44,038 bases of DNA from Arachnopeziza araneosa (Eukaryota > Ascomycota > Leotiomycetes > Helotiales > Arachnopezizaceae). Shown here one piece after another: positions 41,733-44,038 of the stretch. Both the position numbers and the translations under genes were made by a program. The notes under the pieces are model-generated. The model searched no databases and was not told the DNA's origin. It saw nothing but the letters and a program-made list of their open reading frames with translations. Location of the stretch: contig QYAI01000186.1 in assembly GCA_003988855.1 (NCBI GenBank), positions 1 through 44,038 on the forward strand. Direction: 5' to 3'. Each line of letters opens with the position of its first letter. Position 1 is the first letter of the stretch.

Positions 41733-42014
41733 TGTGATGAGCAGGATATCACGTGAATGAAATGTCATGCGTGGACAGCTCGGGCATAAGAACCTCATTT
41801 CCGGAGGGTGGAGAATAAGGAGCACATTCAGAGTCTATTCGGACTAGGGCCAGAGAGAAGTCTACTGTACATAAAGCACACTTTACTCGTGTAGTTTTTC
41901 TTTCTTTATATTCTTCTTTTCTTTCGTAGCTAGCTTATAAACTAAATGTACTTAGACTATTAACGCACTTTTATATGCTTCTTAACTAGCTACATTCGTG
42001 TTCGTGCTGTTACA
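41733..42014 (-). mobile_element. LTR-like copy A (282 bp), partly RIP-eroded
   Basis: On the minus strand it begins TGTAACAGCACGAACACG at 42014 and ends CTGCTCATCACA at 41733, canonical TG...CA LTR ends. It aligns over its whole length with copy B at 43427-43698 in the opposite orientation. The outer half (41733-41870) keeps C/G where copy B has T/A, while the inner half is as AT-rich as copy B. Flanking 5-mers (taccc, taaaa) do not match, so no target duplication is seen. It could be a solo LTR, one LTR of a rearranged element, or the terminal inverted repeat of a DNA element. Confidence 0.65.
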
Positions 42015-43426
42015 TAAAAAAAAAAATATCAAAACTGCTAAAAACAGCTTGTTACAATATCTTATTAGAAAAAAAGTAACTTTAGAACTAATTTAGTTTA
42101 AAGCTTTGTTATGCACTTTTTTTATATAGCTGCAATTTTAGAAACTTTGCAAACAACTAGTAGTATTAAAGTGTAATACTAGCACTAAAGCAACTAGTAA
42201 AATTGTCTTGTGTAAACGTTACAAAAGTGTTAAAGACTTTTAATTGCTTTTTTATACGCAGAAAAAATTGCAAATAAAAGCTTAGTTAATTTAACTGTAA
42301 GATTATTCGAAAACTTTTTTCTTTTTTAATACATACTTTTTTTAACATATTAAATACTTTTTAACTAATTTTCGAATTTTTCTAACAATGTTAGCTCTTA
42401 CTTGTTTAAGCAGCGCATCGAAACTGCTTTTACTTACGAAAAACTTTACTTTACTTTTTTTACTGTTAAGTACTCGAACTAAATTAGCAAAAAAAAATTT
42501 AAAAGCAAATTTAAACTTAAAGCGTACTTAACTTTTTAAACGCAAGCAAAAAAAAAAAAAAGTTTTTAGTACTACAAATTCTAACTTAGTTAAAAAGCTT
42601 ATAAAAACAATAAAAAAAAAACAAAAACAACATATAGTATAGCTTTAAACTTTTACTAATATAATTGCTAAGCTTTATGCTTAAACAAATACTTAAAGTT
42701 AACTTATACTATTTGTTAAGCTTTGTAAAACTTTTATACTAAGCTAAAAGCTAATAACTAAGCAGTTAGTAACTATAAACTAAAATACTTTTAAATACTT
42801 TTTAATGTTTTTTTTTTTACACAAAAGCAAAATTACAAAAAAAATTAAACTGCTTAATGTGTTACAAGGCTAAATTAAAAGCTTAGAAAGTGTTACGAGT
42901 TAGACCTAGTTGTCAGAACCTAGGCTTGAAAGCTTAGGCAGGAATTAAAGTAGCACCTGAAGTTAACTTCTTTAATAAAAGAAATAAGATTAGCATAGCG
43001 ATTGCTAAAACTATCGATAACACTATCAATAACACTATTAATAGAACTATTAATTAACTATTAACAGAAACTATTAGAAAGAAAACTATACAAGAAAAAC
43101 TGTGTTAGCTGTTTTTCTTGTATAAAGAGTATATATAAAAAGCTTTAAGCACTTAGTGCTTTTTAGCTTTACTTTCTTAAAATAACAGATTTATTATTTA
43201 CGTGTTTTAACTGTGCAATTGTAAAACTTTTATATTAAGTAAAGCTTTTATTTAGTTATAGCGAATTTGTGCAAGTACAACTGTACGAAATAGCTATAAA
43301 ATTTGCGACAAACACAGTTAAGCAAAACTAACTTTAAGAAAAGTTTTCGTTACAAAGTTAGAAACTAACTCTTACAATATATTTAGACAAACAAATAGCT
43401 TCTTAACTTAAAAATCTGTAACAGCA
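42015..43426. mobile_element. AT-rich, RIP-eroded block between inverted LTR-like copies
   Basis: About 1.4 kb almost without C/G-rich sequence, filled with TAA/TAG stops in every frame and poly-A/T tracts. Features include a degenerate ~12-bp repeat (aacactatcaat type, 43003-43060) and hairpins at 43087-43124 and ~43137-43171. The two flanking copies are inverted, but the interior shows no continuing inverted symmetry. No retrotransposon protein is recognisable, as expected after heavy RIP. Confidence 0.6.
43087..43124. repeat. Perfect 14-bp inverted repeat with 10-nt loop
   Basis: tatacaagaaaaac and gtttttcttgtata flank the loop tgtgttagct. A second hairpin (aagcac-tta-gtgctt within aaagctt...tagcttt) follows at about 43137-43171. 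In an AT-rich block short palindromes are common, but 14 perfect pairs are notable. Confidence 0.6.
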
Positions 43427-43698
43427 CGAGCACAAATGTAGCTAGTTAAGAAGCATATAAAAGTGCGTTAATAGTCTAAGTACATTTAGTTTATAAGCTA
43501 GCTACGAAGAAAAAGAAAAATATAAAAAAAGAAAAACTACACGAGTAAAGTATGTCTTATCTACAGTAAACTTTTTTCTAGCTCTAGTTTAAATAAACTT
43601 TAAATGTACTTCTTATTCTTTACACTTCGAAAATAAGATTCTGTCGCTCGTGCTGTTTATACATAACAATTAGTTTACGTAATATCTTGCTTATTACA
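43427..43698 (+). mobile_element. LTR-like copy B (272 bp), heavily RIP-eroded
   Basis: Starts TGTAACAGCACGAGCACAAATG and ends CTTGCTTATTACA. It is copy A in inverse orientation with most differences being T for C or A for G. Flanks are AT-only, and no target duplication can be told. Confidence 0.65.
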
Positions 43699-44038
43699 TT
43701 TTTTTTTTTTAAACTAAAGCTTGTTCTTAAGCTTTTTTAAATAGTTTTAATATAAATTAGACTTTGTTTAATTATATGTGTTTTGCTTTAGTTGTATTCG
43801 AAAGTTGCTTAATTTAAGTTTAATACGAACAAAAAAAGCAAGAAAAGTTTCTAATATGCTTTAGACAAGAATAAAAGCAAGAATAACAAGAAAAATAAAA
43901 ATAAAAAATAAAAAATAAAAAATAAAAATTAAGTAGCGTATTAAATTTTTTTTTTTTAAAGTTAGTAGCGTTTTAGTGCTTTGATGCTTAAGCATTGTTT
44001 GCGTAGAATTTTTTTTTTTTTACTACGCTTATTACTTT
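43699..44038. other. AT-rich flank running off the window
   Basis: Continuation of the RIP-type AT block, with a (aaaaat)n microsatellite-like stretch at about 43890-43930 and long T runs. No gene; the block's right border is outside the window. Confidence 0.6.

Noticed and set aside
42015..43426. CRISPR-like or centromeric array in the AT-rich block
   Set aside because: Repeats are degenerate and unspaced; composition is better explained by RIP of a transposable element.

Overview
This window is nuclear DNA of a filamentous ascomycete (Pezizomycotina). The evidence is many short spliceosomal introns (about 41-145 nt, GT...CTAAC...AG), two HET-domain genes (one a HET/NB-ARC/TPR receptor), a GPI-anchored repeat protein, Zn2Cys6 proteins, and an AT-rich block with C-to-T/G-to-A decay typical of repeat-induced point mutation (RIP). 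Gene style suggests Leotiomycetes/Helotiales, but that placement is only an inference.

Layout. 1-2.3 kb: edge of a repeat (LTR-like fragment) and decayed genes, including a broken GMC oxidoreductase. 2.4-6.6 kb: a secreted GPI-anchored repeat protein and an S6K-type AGC kinase whose leader carries a uORF that overlaps the start codon as ATGA. 8.7-16.2 kb: three co-oriented unknown proteins; the first two share a core motif, intron phases and a 5'UTR intron with an identical donor sequence, so they are probably paralogues. 16.9-25.2 kb: an accessory island with a HET-domain protein, a Zn2Cys6+PHD protein and, divergent from the latter across a 504-bp promoter, an Hsp70-like ATPase that ends in a Zn2Cys6 DNA-binding domain. 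26.2-36.4 kb: housekeeping and secreted functions (AIG1/FAR-17a-like membrane protein, M28 leucine aminopeptidase, unknown protein, GH5 glycosidase, PER1 GPI-lipid remodelling protein). 37.1 kb: an intron-containing tRNA-Ala(TGC), with a 5'-tRNA scrap about 0.4 kb away. 38.4-41.3 kb: a HET/NB-ARC/TPR NLR-type gene, intact apart from one TAG in its HET domain. 41.7-44.0 kb: two oppositely oriented LTR-like copies around an AT-rich, RIP-eroded block that runs off the window.

The strongest candidate for a new system is the divergent pair at 19.7-25.2 kb. One protein joins a Zn2Cys6 cluster to a C4HC3 PHD finger. The other joins an actin/Hsp70-type ATPase, with its nucleotide-binding motifs present, to a C-terminal Zn2Cys6 cluster. 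The shared promoter holds a CGG-N5-CCG palindrome, the class of site Zn2Cys6 dimers bind. I read this as a possible ATPase-controlled, self-regulating transcription module next to a HET gene. Domains and gene structures are read from the sequence; the function is inference.

All exon boundaries were inferred by hand from frame, splice signals and family conservation.
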